Positions 36,300 to 47,201 of a stretch of 64,000 nt of DNA are shown one piece after another. Where the stretch lies: positions 176,013,013 through 176,077,012 of the forward strand of contig JBOZIK010000001.1 in assembly GCA_051453625.1 (NCBI GenBank), in the 5' to 3' direction. The position numbers were made by a program, and so were the translations under genes. Each line of letters opens with the position of its first letter. Within the stretch, counting starts at the first letter, position 1. The notes beneath the pieces are model-generated. The model was given only the letters and a program-made list of their open reading frames with translations, was not told the origin of the DNA and did no database searches. The stretch is from Welwitschia mirabilis. Taxonomy: Eukaryota > Gnetophyta > Gnetopsida > Welwitschiales.

Positions 36300-38969
36300 G
36301 TCTAATCCCTTAGATGATATTTTACTAGAAGAGAAGCACATCAAATAGTTGATTCTTTTAAAACAATTAGAAAACTTCTCACTCCATAAGAAATAAATTA
36401 TTAAATAATATTCAAAACTTGATTTCAATGCTGATCTTAGTATTTTACATTAGACTTTTAATAAAATTACATGCTAAAATTTAGAGGGGGTCAATTAAAA
36501 ACTAAAGACTTCTGTCTTCATCATGGTGAACTTTATAATAAAGAGTTCTTCTGTTTTTTAAATCTTCTGCTTCTTCTTCATGCTATGATGCCCTTTGTTT
36601 CCTTTAAAATTTTAATAAAAGCTTTGACATTCTTCATATCTTCTTTAATCACTTTAAAAATCTCCTTGGACTTAAGTCTAATTTTAATTCAAATACTTGG
36701 CAACTTTTAAATGACAAATTACTTCCATGATATCTACTTAGAATAAGAAAATACTTGGAAAATTTTGTTTCAATTAAGAAACTGAAAAAAACTTGTTTTT
36801 TATTACCTAATAATAAGTCTCTAGGAATTAATGGTCTTCTAATAAAGCTTTATAAGAATAATTTGGACATAATGAAAAGAAAACTTTCTAATGTTATTGA
36901 AGAAGCATTTATAATAGGCTCTTTTGTAAAATTCATCAATTATGATGACATAAAAGTTACAACTAATGAAAGTGCTGATACAAAATTATAGAATTTGAGG
37001 TCCATAGCTCTTCTAAGCACTCCGTACAAAATTATTAAAAAATGTTTAGATTTAATATTAAAATATATCTTACCTTCTATAAGTATATTAAGAAAGATTC
37101 TCTTTTAAAGGAATATATATGCTTAATTATGTCTTTACTTTAGCTTAAAAAAAAGAAAAAGAACCAACCAAAATTATTTCTTTATTAAAATTAACTATGA
37201 AAAATATTTTAATAAAATATCTTAATATTTTGCTTTCTCTATGATGTGAAAATTAGGATTTGAAGAAGATTTATTTCTATGATCAAAACTTTATCTATAA
37301 ACTCAACGACCACAATTAACTTTAATGGTAATTCTTTTCTACCATTCTCTTTAAAAGGATCTATTCATTAAGGCTTTTCTATTATTCTCTAAGTTATTAT
37401 ACTAATAAGTAGCTTCAAAAAGATCTATTTATGAGTTTATCTCGTAGCTTTGTAATTGTTACTTTGCCAATGACTCTTTGTTCTTGGTTAAAATACTAAA
37501 GATGACATTAAGAAACTCCCATGTTATCTTGATATTTTTTGCAAGGCTTCAGGATTCTTAAGTAATGGGGGAAAATTAGCCTATTACAAAGGCACTTTAT
37601 TAAATTCCTCTTACCTTCTCCTATAAAATTGCATTCATCTAGGGCAGAGATTTAAACTTATCTTTTTGAGTTTCAAGTCACTGGGCATAAGAATTGACAA
37701 AGAGTTTAAGAAATAATTCAAGGGAAAATAAGTAATTGAACTTTAACATATTATATTTCACTAGTATGATTCTAAATTCCAAAAATTTTCTCTCAATTTA
37801 TAATCTACTTTAATATTCACATCTCGTTCCTTCTAATGATTATTATTCTTGCATAAAATAAATAGCTTAGAGAGTTTATCTAGAAATCACAACCTTGAAA
37901 ATATGATTTTTGATGACTTTCTTAAAAACTGTATTAAATACCAAAAAAAATGGAAGGTCTTGGTATTTTCTCCTTTTTTGTCTAATGATAATCTATTTCT
38001 ACCAACTAGATTATTTGAGTTTTTGAGAATGATGACTCTTAGAAGATTCTAATTTGTAATGTAATAGCTAATGCCTCTCTAAAATGATCTCCTTATTAGA
38101 AAGATTCAAGCTTTTCTAATTTGTTTTCTCTCTTACCAGCTTTTGTCTTCATGCTTTACCCTTTTCACAGGCTATTTGATCTACTTGGAATCTCATTAAA
38201 AAGTTTCTTATTTCTCTTTCTAAGTTGATTATTTAGAAATATTTCATTTAAAACTTCCTTTTAAATCTTCCAACTCAGTACATTTATTAAGTAACTATAC
38301 TTAGCCTCATCCAAATGGATTTGATTCAAATCCTATATGTCTAGGATTCCAAGGAGAGATGATCTTCTTATTAGAACTTAATTCAAGATAAACATAATCA
38401 CTATTTAACTTTCTCCAAAAAAAACATTTACTTGCTCAATTCTTATCTTTAGCAAAACATTCACAGCACTATGTTTATTATAGAAGAAATCTTCTAAAAT
38501 TAGCCAAATCATGCTTCTTTCCTTAATTATACAAGTTAATAAGATTATATGCATAACTTACCTTGTAATTAGAAGCTTTTAAAGATGAACCTTCTTTGGT
38601 TTTTTTTTTCATCAAGAGAGTTTGATTTAAGTTATTTCTAATTCTTGAAAAATCCAAATAATACCTAAGATAGTTTTTTTCCTTTGATTTCTTTCTATCA
38701 TGATCTATCCCTTGGTAAATACTTAATGAAGATATAATATCATGATTCTCTTTGCTGCTATTATAATGCTAAAGAATTCATTCATGATACCTTTTAGCAT
38801 TATAAAGTTGCTATTTCTAGTTGGAATTTACTTTGTAAAGGCTTTGGCTAGCCTAAGATTTCCTTTCCTATTTTTATTTTTGTTATTAACTACATTCCTT
38901 CAAATAGAACTAAAATTCTTTTAGATGCTATTTGATGTTCTCTTTTATTTGAGATATGAAAGCTATAAG
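36300..38969 (+). mobile_element. L1-type LINE, 5'-truncated, interrupted by element A
   Basis: The centre of this block is a recognisable LINE reverse transcriptase. Sequence downstream (38080-38930) keeps protein-like phrases in the order expected after the RT, including KIQAFLICFLSYQLLSS near 38100. No apurinic endonuclease domain is visible upstream, so the copy is 5'-truncated or unreadable there. The left edge is approximate. The block stops at the target duplication of element A. Its 3' end probably lies beyond A at 42468-42660. Confidence 0.65.
36755..38060 (+). pseudogene. LINE (L1-like) reverse transcriptase, decayed
   Basis: This would encode the RT of a non-LTR retrotransposon, which copies its RNA at the nicked target. 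An open stretch reads LPNNKSLGINGLLIKLYKN and continues to EEAFIIGSFVKFINYDDIK (36755-36970), matching the NKSPGIDGLP...F...G...INHG.I region of plant L1 RTs. It is followed by NLRSIALLSTPYKIIKKCL (about 36990, the NLRPIsL...YKiisK motif), YEKYFNKIS with FSMM.KLGF (about 37200) and the active site as FANDSLFLV (about 37463). The first Asp of FADD is Asn (codon 37469-37471) through one G-to-A change. Many stops and shifts make it inactive. Confidence 0.8.
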
Positions 38970-38974
38970 ATAAT
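38970..38974 (+). repeat. Left target-site duplication of element A (ATAAT)
   Basis: ATAAT abuts the 5' LTR and recurs exactly at 42463-42467 after the 3' LTR. Confidence 0.75.
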
Positions 38975-39383
38975 TGTAATGTTATTCACTATTTTGTAAA
39001 GAAGTTTGTTAAGGCACTTAATGAGAATAATTAACTAAGATATAAATGGGTATAACCCAAGTATGAAACGATGTGTCCCTTCATTATGTAATATAAGCCT
39101 ATGACATTAGGTGGTGTGGATAGACTAGGTGGATGTAACTAACAACAACCTTGGCTAATCCTCAAGGGTCCTAGGAGGAGGACTTAGGTTGTAGTCTACG
39201 TCTTTACCTTTGACTACTAATCTAGGTCTGTTGGCTAATGATAAGGAATGTAATTCACTACTTTTAATAATAAAGTCCATCTTTTACCAATTATTCCTTG
39301 TTATTCTTATTGATTCTAGAATAATATTTATATGTTTCTATTTATAATGAAATGATTATAGAATGGTAAAAAGAAATATTAAA
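38975..39383 (+). repeat. 5' LTR of element A
   Basis: Starts TGTAATGTTATTCACT and ends GAAATATTAAA, aligning with 42048-42462 end to end. It contains TAGACTAGGTGGATGTAACT and CCTTGGCTAATCCTCAAGGG, which recur in all four LTRs of the A/B family. The expected TG...CA terminus has decayed at the right end. Confidence 0.85.
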
Positions 39384-39385
39384 TT

Positions 39386-39403
39386 TGGTATCAGAGTCAT
39401 GAA
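39386..39403 (+). promoter_or_regulatory. Primer binding site of element A (initiator-Met tRNA type)
   Basis: TGGTATCAGAGTCATGAA lies two bases from the LTR end. It differs by one C-to-T from the common TGGTATCAGAGCCATGAA. Confidence 0.85.
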
Positions 39404-39519
39404 AATGGTAAATTACCTTCTCCAAGTTCTAATCAGAATAGAATATAAGACAGAATGTTTCATGTTGCTATGCTTAATCAAATTAAGGAACAATAAAAAT
39501 GGATATCATCTTTCATCAT

Positions 39520-40620
39520 GTGATCGATGATGATGTTGCACTTCATGAGGCCAATAACACACGTAAGTATCTAATGTTGTACTTAGATGTTTGACATCAT
39601 ACTTAATTCCATGACACTCTAAAACCTTATATTAAATCTCGATGCTTCTTATGTCACTTCAACCTACTCCATGATAAAGATTTGACATCATACTTAGGTG
39701 TTTAATGTTGCACTTGAGTGTCTGATATTACACTTGATTTTGTAACACTTTAAAACCTTACTCTTGACTCTAGAACTACCACTTTGCTTCATCTTACTTT
39801 GTGATGAAGGTTTTGATGTCATACTTAGATATCTGAGATTACACTTGAGTTTCCAACATTACACTTTAGTACCCAACATCACACTTAATCCTGTGATGCT
39901 CCATTTCCTTTCATTCAACCTTGGTACTTCTTGCCTCACTCGAGCCTATACTACAAAAAAGGTCTAACATTGTAGTTTAGGCTTTGATATTGCACTTAAG
40001 TGCCTAATGTAGCACTTGCGTTTCTGATGTCACAATTTTGACCATAACACTCTGACACCTCCCAAAGGCCATAAAAATTTGTATTTTACTCCAAATTTAT
40101 TCTCAAAATAAGTTTAATGTCACACTTGGGTGTTCAGTGTCGCACTTGAATGTCTAATGTCGCACTTGCTTTTGTAGGCTTTTAGTAACTCCCATTCATC
40201 CATAACATTGACTATTTGATTCCAATTTTTACATGATAATGCTTTCTAATGTTTCACTTGGATTCCTAATGTTGAACTTGGGTGCTTAATGTTGCACTTA
40301 CTTCTATAGGCTTTTAGAACCTCCCATTCACCCTGGCATAGCCTGTTCTACTCCATTTTTCATGTGGTAGAGCTCTTAAAATTACACTTGGATGTCAGAT
40401 ATCGCACTTAGGTGTTTGAAATCATACTTGTCCTCGCTAAATCCTAGCACCTTCTGTCAACTTTAATTCTCATCACCTTATTCATGCTTACTCCACAAAG
40501 AAGCTGTGATGTCATACTTGGGTACTTGATATCACACTTATATATCTGATGTCATACTTGGGTATCCAACATCATAGTTTTACCTTGAGACTTACATATC
40601 GTCTAAGGATGCCCTTGGGA
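39520..40620 (+). repeat. Leader repeat array of element A (20-22-bp units in higher-order blocks)
   Basis: The core unit is about 20-22 bp, GATGTCACACTTGGGTGTCT with variants (TTGCACTTGAGTGTCTGA, TCGCACTTGAATGTCTAA). Three to four units in a row alternate with a spacer of about 70 bp containing CTTTTAG.ACCTCCCATTCA. That spacer recurs about 136 bp apart at 40177 and 40313, so there is a second-order period. The array fills the space between primer site and gag. The same design occurs in element B. No coding frame runs through it. Confidence 0.8.
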
Positions 40621-40889
40621 TATCCAATAATACACCTCTTTAGTAGTTACCAGCAATGAAACCCACATCATCAAGGAATTTTGTGATAACTACTAAACTA
40701 CTTTTATAACTATTTTTCTAAACATCTTTTAGTTGTAGATGCCTAACCATTGTAGCAGCACTATAAAAGGACATAATGCCCATCATAAAAGAGTGGATAA
40801 TTCTCAAAAAAGAAGGGGAGAAAAAAGAACAAAAAGGAAAAAAAATAGGTGACTAAGTTTAAGAGGATGTCAAACTAGCTGGCACATCA

Positions 40890-41700
40890 TGGAACACAGA
40901 GTAAATGGACGAATGGACAAAATAGAGATCCATCTAGATCATATTTGTTCATAAAATAAACTCCTTATCAGTAGTATCAACAACCTATCTCTCATCTAGA
41001 AGAAAGACTTATCAAATATAATCCTTTAATATTCTAAGAAAACGATCCACCTAAGGCTTAAATACTCCATCATACATAGTCGATCTTAAAAATATTCAAA
41101 TGATTCTGATAAACATAGAGGTAAATCTTCAAGTCTTTCTATCCAACTAAGCAAATAATTCTAACATATAATAATAAGAATGAAAGGAAATTCCTTAGAT
41201 GATACACCTAAAAACATCCAAAGGCAAAGCCAGAATAAGTTAAAAATTCATATCTTGGATTTGACAAATAGAAAAGTACTTTGATCTTTAGAATGTTATA
41301 CTAGAAAGATGATGCACATACACCACTACCTTTCTTCCAGAAAATGCACAAGAATGATGGTCAAGATGTCAATAAAAACATCCTTAAATGATATCATGAA
41401 ATACCTTTATAGAATAATTCAAAAAGAAATTCATTCTAGAAGAATTCATTGAAGACCAAATGCTATAATTTCAATGCCTTAGCTTGGGAAAACATCCACT
41501 AGATGAACATTGGTCTAAATTCCAGCACCTAGTAAAATTCCAAAATAATTTCTCTAAAAATTAGTTGATTAATAATTTCAGGGGCACATTGCACCTAAAC
41601 TTAAAAGCATCTTCTACACTTTGGAAATCAAATTAACTAAAGATGCCTACTGTAAGATAAAACACTATCTTCAAGGACAAGATACTTGACAGAATGAGCA
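40890..41700 (+). pseudogene. Decayed gag of element A
   Basis: The N-terminal part reads RVNGRMDKIEIHLDHICS, then ISSINNLSLI, a probable coiled coil. The capsid part (about 41250-41360) has ISWI, a stop, then QIEKYFDL, another stop, NVILER and later AQE followed by a stop and Trp. These fit the SWI.QIE.YFDL...G.A..WW pattern of Ty3/gypsy gag. It corresponds residue for residue to the gag of element B at 50260-50400. Stops lie at Gln and Trp codons. No zinc knuckle was found before the internal deletion. Confidence 0.75.
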
Positions 41701-41733
41701 TTATAACTTCTAAGTAGATAAATCCATTCTAAA

Positions 41734-41860
41734 AAGGTTTAGATACCAATACAAAGTAATTGAAAAATAAAAACTTAAAGGAAATATGCATCTAATGGAC
41801 CCATTTGTAATCAACAACCTTGGAAAAATAGGGAGTATATGTAGGAGACTTTTTCCAAAC
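41734..41860 (+). pseudogene. Chromodomain remnant at the 3' end of element A
   Basis: Aligns with the chromodomain of element B. The best-kept part reads QQPWKNREYM, a stop, then ETFSK, matching the W-E-...-F-P...F end of chromodomains; here the Trp that is a stop in B is retained. It shows that A derives from a full pol-containing element by deletion. Confidence 0.6.
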
Positions 41861-42034
41861 CTTTTTAATAAAACATGATCTATTACTTTGTTACTTTTTA
41901 ATGCATTTCTTAATATATAGTTTTTTCCTTCACTTATGTTTTGTAGATAATACAAAAAAATAACTTAGATAAGCACACCTTCACAAATGGTAGAAGAAGA
42001 GGAGAAACCACACTCGAGGATGAGCATGATGTTT

Positions 42035-42047
42035 AAGGGGGAGGAAA
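42035..42047 (+). promoter_or_regulatory. Polypurine tract of element A
   Basis: AAGGGGGAGGAAA directly precedes the TGTAATG start of the 3' LTR. It would prime plus-strand DNA synthesis. Confidence 0.85.
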
Positions 42048-42462
42048 TGTAATGTTACAAATTCACTATTTTATTAAAAAGTATGTTAAGACACTACATA
42101 AGCATAATTATCTAAGATATAAGTAGGTGTAACCTAAGTATGAAAAGATGTATCCCTTCATTATGTAATATAAGCCTATGGCATTAGGTGGGAGTGGATA
42201 GACTGGGTGGATGTAACCAATGACAATCTTGGCTAATCCTCAAGGGTTCCAAGAGAGGGACTTAGGTTGTAATCCATGTCTTTACCTTTGACCACTAGTC
42301 CAGGGCTATTAGCTAATGATAAAGAATGTAGTCCACTAATTCTAATAATAAGGTCCACCTTTTACCAAATTATTCCATATTATTCTTATTGATTCTAGCA
42401 TAATATTTATATGTTTTTATTTATAATAAAATGACTATAAAACAATAAAAAGAAATAGTAAA
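42048..42462 (+). repeat. 3' LTR of element A
   Basis: Starts TGTAATGTTACAAATTC and ends GAAATAGTAAA. It is followed by the target duplication ATAAT (42463-42467). Partner of 38975-39383. Confidence 0.85.
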
Positions 42463-42467
42463 ATAAT

Positions 42468-42813
42468 GGAATCTTCTTTAGAAAATATCGTATTTTTTCT
42501 CCTTCTTAAATGTTTTTAATTGTTTTCTTTTTTTCTCTATTTTTAGTTTTGTAACCACGATCACCGCCATTTACTCTATCTAAAATGTAAAGAATGATCT
42601 ATTTGTATGAAATCTAGAATTGATCCTCTGTATATAACTTTTTAACCTCTTAATAAATGACTTTCTTAGACTCTAAAATATTATCATAAAGATAGCTATT
42701 CAAAAGTATTACATAGGAACAAATTCAATTTAGAAGCATTTTGGCTTTCTAATATTTTTCTATTAGAGTTTTTTTAATTCCTTTTCTCTTCTCAAATATA
42801 AAGAGATGTTTAC
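42468..42813 (+). other. Probable LINE 3' tail and spacer
   Basis: This resumes the sequence interrupted by element A, as the ATAAT duplications show. It contains TGTATATAACTTTTTAACC followed by TCTTAATAAATG (42630-42660), which resembles a LINE 3' untranslated end with an AATAAA signal. No poly-A tail is visible. The end of the LINE is uncertain. Confidence 0.45.
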
Positions 42814-42818
42814 TTCAC
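42814..42818 (+). repeat. Left target-site duplication of element G (TTCAC)
   Basis: TTCAC before the left LTR pairs with TTCAT (60545-60549) after the right LTR, one C-to-T apart. Confidence 0.6.
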
Positions 42819-44523
42819 TATTGCAAGTTAAATTGGTGATATTTAATATCATGTTTAGAGTACATTTTAGATTTATTTAAGTAGGTTTTTAATTAATTAA
42901 GAGTAAAAGTAGAGGAGCAATCATAATCAATAGGAAAGAAGAGTTTTCCAATATTTCTAACAATTTTTGGATGATTTTTGAGATGTGTTCCCTTCAAAGT
43001 CTTCATGATAGAATTTCGACATCTAGATGAGGAGAAAATAATGGAATCAAAGTCCATTAAAATATTCCATCTGTCATCACAATACTCGATAGTGATCAAT
43101 ATGATCAATTTGAATGTTCTTGAAGTTTTCTCTAATGCTATAGAATCTAAGAAGTTATTCTAATACTAAGAGATGATGGTCAAAGAACATAGATTGAAGA
43201 AAAAGTTGTTGTCCACCTCATTGTCTCAATGATACTCAACTATGCAAACAATAGGATCAATAAATAAAGAAAATATGTTTTTGTTGATAGTTGTATACCT
43301 TATCATCTAGATGAAACTATAGAGGATGAAAGTCATTAGAGCACATAAGCCATATTTTGAAGATGTACTAGATAGATGACAGAGTATACCATAAAATTTA
43401 GCACATTTGAGAGAGATGGCAATGTATTAATTATCAAGTTTAGAAGAATATCCAATCTTCATCAATATAATTGAAAAAGATGAAATATAATTATTTTCAA
43501 TAGGAAAAAGCTTCATATGCCAAGAATAAAATCAACTGGAATGTAAGAAATTAGATAACATTAAAGATAACTTATTACTTACTAGTCATCCAGATGATAT
43601 CCAGGACGAGTAATAGGATTATAAGAAATAGAACTTATAAATTTCACTACTAATCATTATTTAGTTAGTCATCTAGATAATACACTGGACAACATCAATA
43701 ACATCAATGATTAACTGTCATTAAGAAGGCATGTGAAAACAAGAAAATATTAGAATAAAAGATCAACTATCATTTTCCCTATTGTCCAAATGATATCAGA
43801 GTAGATCACAACCACAAAAAATACAAAACAAATTCCATCAGTTATGGAATCATTGTTATCATTACTTTGTTCTATTATAACTTTTGGTAACCATAATAGT
43901 CATCTCAAATCCATAAATATTCAACTAAGATTCCTTATTTTTAAATCTTTGATGCATTAACTAGTTTGTAATGATTTAAAGATCAATTGGGTAAGGCATT
44001 CATCCTACTTATAAAAAAGGGCATTTCTTGGTGTTGGGCTATATCTCCATCATCGAGGAGTTTTTGTTTTATAAAACGATGTAAACATTTTAATTAATGA
44101 TATACTAATTAAAGTTTCCTTTTCAAATTATTTCTACTCTTCCTTATAGTTTACATTAATTAGATTAATGATAGTTATTTTTAATTGATACAAGTTATGA
44201 GGATCAACTTGAACAACAATAAGTTAATGCACTTGGTTAGGTTTTTCATTTAGGTTGCATTGATTTCTGCATCTTTCATCCACCTATTACATCATTGCAT
44301 TTTATTTTTAAAGTTAAATTAGAAAATTAATTCAATTCTATACTTTTTTATTCGAGTAATTGTTTAACTTCCTCTTTAAAATTCCTCTTTAGACTAAGAC
44401 ATTTAGGTTAAATTATACATATTAGTGTGTTTTGTATGAGTTTAATTAAGATTTGTAAGTTTTAAAGATAAAAGATTTATTTAAGAAAACTACTAAATTA
44501 GTTACATGATTTTCACCCTAAAA
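42819..44523 (+). repeat. 5' LTR of element G
   Basis: Starts TATTGCAAGTTAAATTGG, partner start TGTTACAAGTTCAATTGG; both derive from TGTTGCAAG by one G-to-A each. It ends CACCCTAAAA (partner CTCCCTAACA). It aligns throughout with 58831-60544, including ATATTTCTAAC, AATAAATAGAGAAAATATG, GTTGTATA and CTAGTCATC blocks. The short ORFs at 42893-43163 on both strands lie inside the LTR and are chance frames. Confidence 0.83.
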
Positions 44524-44526
44524 AAT

Positions 44527-44544
44527 TAACATCATTACCTGGGA
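44527..44544 (+). promoter_or_regulatory. Primer binding site of element G (tRNA-Asp type), decayed
   Basis: TAACATCATTACCTGGGA matches TGGCGCCGTTGCCGGGGA at 11 of 18 positions. Six of the seven differences are G-to-A or C-to-T and one is G-to-T. It lies three bases after the LTR end, the right place for a primer site. Confidence 0.72.
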
Positions 44545-44594
44545 GAATTCAAGAAAGTTTAGAAAGTAGAATCTCATTACATAGATAACCAATT

Positions 44595-44977
44595 TGTAGT
44601 GTTCCAAATTTAGTATTTGTAAAATAAGTGTGTTAAACCACTAAATAAGCATAATTAACAAATATATAAATGGGTGTAACCAAAATATATAAATATGTAC
44701 CCTTCTGTTAGGTGTAGGTGGATAGATTAAGTATATGTAACCAATGAAAACCTTGACTGGTCCCCAAGGATTCCAAAAGGGGGACTCAGGTCGTAGTCCA
44801 CATCTTTATCTTTGACCACTAGTCTAAGGCTATTGACTAACCATAATAAATATAATTTGTTGCTTACAATAATAAAGTTTACAATTTTTAAATTATTCTG
44901 GAATACTTTTATTAATCTTGATATATTGTTTTATATGCTTTTTTTTATGTGAAGTAATCCAAAATTAGTAAAATACA
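44595..44977 (+). repeat. 5' LTR of element B
   Basis: Starts TGTAGTGTTCCAAATT and ends AAAATACA, with a small deletion near the right end relative to 54604-55017. It shares TTTTTATGTGAAGTAATCC with the 3' LTR of B rather than the TTTATTTATAAT.AAATGA form found in element A, which pairs it with B. Confidence 0.83.
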
Positions 44978-44979
44978 TT

Positions 44980-44993
44980 TGGTATCAGAGTAA
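44980..44993 (+). promoter_or_regulatory. Primer binding site of element B (initiator-Met tRNA type)
   Basis: TGGTATCAGAGTAA, two bases after the LTR end; the first 11 bases match the common plant primer site exactly. Confidence 0.83.
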
Positions 44994-45189
44994 ATAATAA
45001 AAGTAATAAACTTTTACTTTAAAGAAAAATAAGAATAGAATTTAGTTTTATAAATAAGTAAAGTTTTACATTAAGAAAACAAGCTCAATAACAAGAAGTA
45101 CATAAAGAAAAGATGTGATATATGAAGGAAACAAGGAACTAATGAAAATCATGATGCATGACACATTCAGAAGTAAACTACAGATCACT

Positions 45190-46392
45190 GCTAAGGAGGA
45201 ATGAGATCCTCCATAAATAATAGAACTGGGTTGTAACCCTCTAAACTTGGGATAGGAGGTTTCACATCACTTAGAATGCCTTCCATCCTAGTAGGTTGAT
45301 TAGGAATCACTGTAGTACTAATTTCAACTAAAGAAAAACCTACTACACAATCTGCCCCGCTAATGGGTATGATCTCTTATAGAATTTCATGTGAAGATTT
45401 CTATAAGCCACTAGTATCTCCAATAGATGCTCCTCCAAAAGGTCCTTATCATGGTATAATAAATTAATGTCATCAATAGTAATCACTAAATAGTCCACAT
45501 AAGCTTGGATCATCCTCTTGCTTTTCACTAGTTGAGCAGATAAGGTAGTCTGACTTTCTTCCAGTGTAGCAATATGAGAAGCATCTACCTATGATCTCTT
45601 CTTCGATAAGCACATGTTATCCATCTATTTCTTAAGCATCTAAAATGAATCACTCATAGACTCCTACTCCTCCATCCCATGTTGATTCATGTAATAAATA
45701 GATTCTAGCATATCAACTAAGTTGTAAAATTCTTAGAGTAGGGCGGGTCATTCACATTATGGAGAATAATGAGAAGTAAATTAAGTAGAAAAACTACACT
45801 TTCAGTCCCATGGAAAATCTACTGCCTTAGAGTAACAATGGATATAGACGTCATCCAAGTAGGACAAATGAGTAACCTACATATGCAAAAGGCTTAAGAA
45901 GAATTGATATTCCCCTAATGGATCCATCATCTCCTTAACTTTAGGAAATAGGGTCTTCATTACTAATAAAAGTTGATCTATATAGTAAGACACTTGAACC
46001 TGCTCATTAACAATGGATTATGGAGCTACAGTTAAATGACAAGAAGGCTCTAAAGAAGGGTAAGCAATAGGCAGACTTTGGGTTAAAGGCTAAAAGTAGG
46101 GGATTGAATAGGACATATACCCTTGATCTATTAATGCATTAAAGTGATTAAGAACCTCCTCCCCTTGAGAATCAAAAGAGAATAATAAATTTATCATGAT
46201 ATCAATGGAAGGTATAAAACGGAAGAATTCACTTACTATTATACAATGTTCTCTTAGCTTTTAAAGGGAGAGCATTTTGGGGGGCCTTAGGATAAAATCC
46301 AGATCATCCTTGACTAATATATCTAAGAATGAAATCTAAAACAATAAAAACAAAAACAATGCTTAGTACAGATAGCATACTAAGTCAAAACT

Positions 46393-46468
<76 letters not shown>

Positions 46469-47165
46469 NNNNNNNNNNNNNNNNNNNNNNNNNNNNNNNN
46501 NNNNNNNNNNNNNNNNNNNNNNNNNNNNNNNNNNNNNNNNNNNNNNNNNNNNNNNNNNNNNNNNNNNNNNNNNNNNNNNNNNNNNNNNNNNNNNNNNNNN
46601 NNNNNNNNNNNNNNNNNNNNNNNNNNNNNNNNNNNNNNNNNNNNNNNNNNNNNNNNNNNNNNNNNNNNNNNNNNNNNNNNNNNNNNNNNNNNNNNNNNNN
46701 NNNNNNNNNNNNNNNNNNNNNNNNNNNNNNNNNNNNNNNNNNNNNNNNNNNNNNNNNNNNNNNNNNNNNNNNNNNNNNNNNNNNNNNNNNNNNNNNNNNN
46801 NNNNNNNNNNNNNNNNNNNNNNNNNNNNNNNNNNNNNNNNNNNNNNNNNNNNNNNNNNNNNNNNNNNNNNNNNNNNNNNNNNNNNNNNNNNNNNNNNNNN
46901 NNNNNNNNNNNNNNNNNNNNNNNNNNNNNNNNNNNNNNNNNNNNNNNNNNNNNNNNNNNNNNNNNNNNNNNNNNNNNNNNNNNNNNNNNNNNNNNNNNNN
47001 NNNNNNNNNNNNNNNNNNNNNNNNNNNNNNNNNNNNNNNNNNNNNNNNNNNNNNNNNNNNNNNNNNNNNNNNNNNNNNNNNNNNNNNNNNNNNNNNNNNN
47101 NNNNNNNNNNNNNNNNNNNNNNNNNNNNNNNNNNNNNNNNNNNNNNNNNNNNNNNNNNNNNNNNN

Positions 47166-47201
<36 letters not shown>

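Larger units (their letters stand above)
38975..42462 (+). mobile_element. LTR retrotransposon A, gag-only chromovirus derivative
   Basis: A 3.5-kb element with LTRs of 409 and 415 bp, perfect ATAAT target duplications, an initiator-Met primer site, a short-repeat leader, a decayed gag, a short chromodomain remnant and a polypurine tract. Protease, RT, RNase H and integrase are absent. The sequence passes directly from the end of gag (about 41700) to the chromodomain tail (about 41734). LTRs, leader, gag and tail all align with element B, so A is an internal-deletion relative of B. It could only have moved with enzymes supplied in trans. It sits inside the LINE. Confidence 0.85.
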
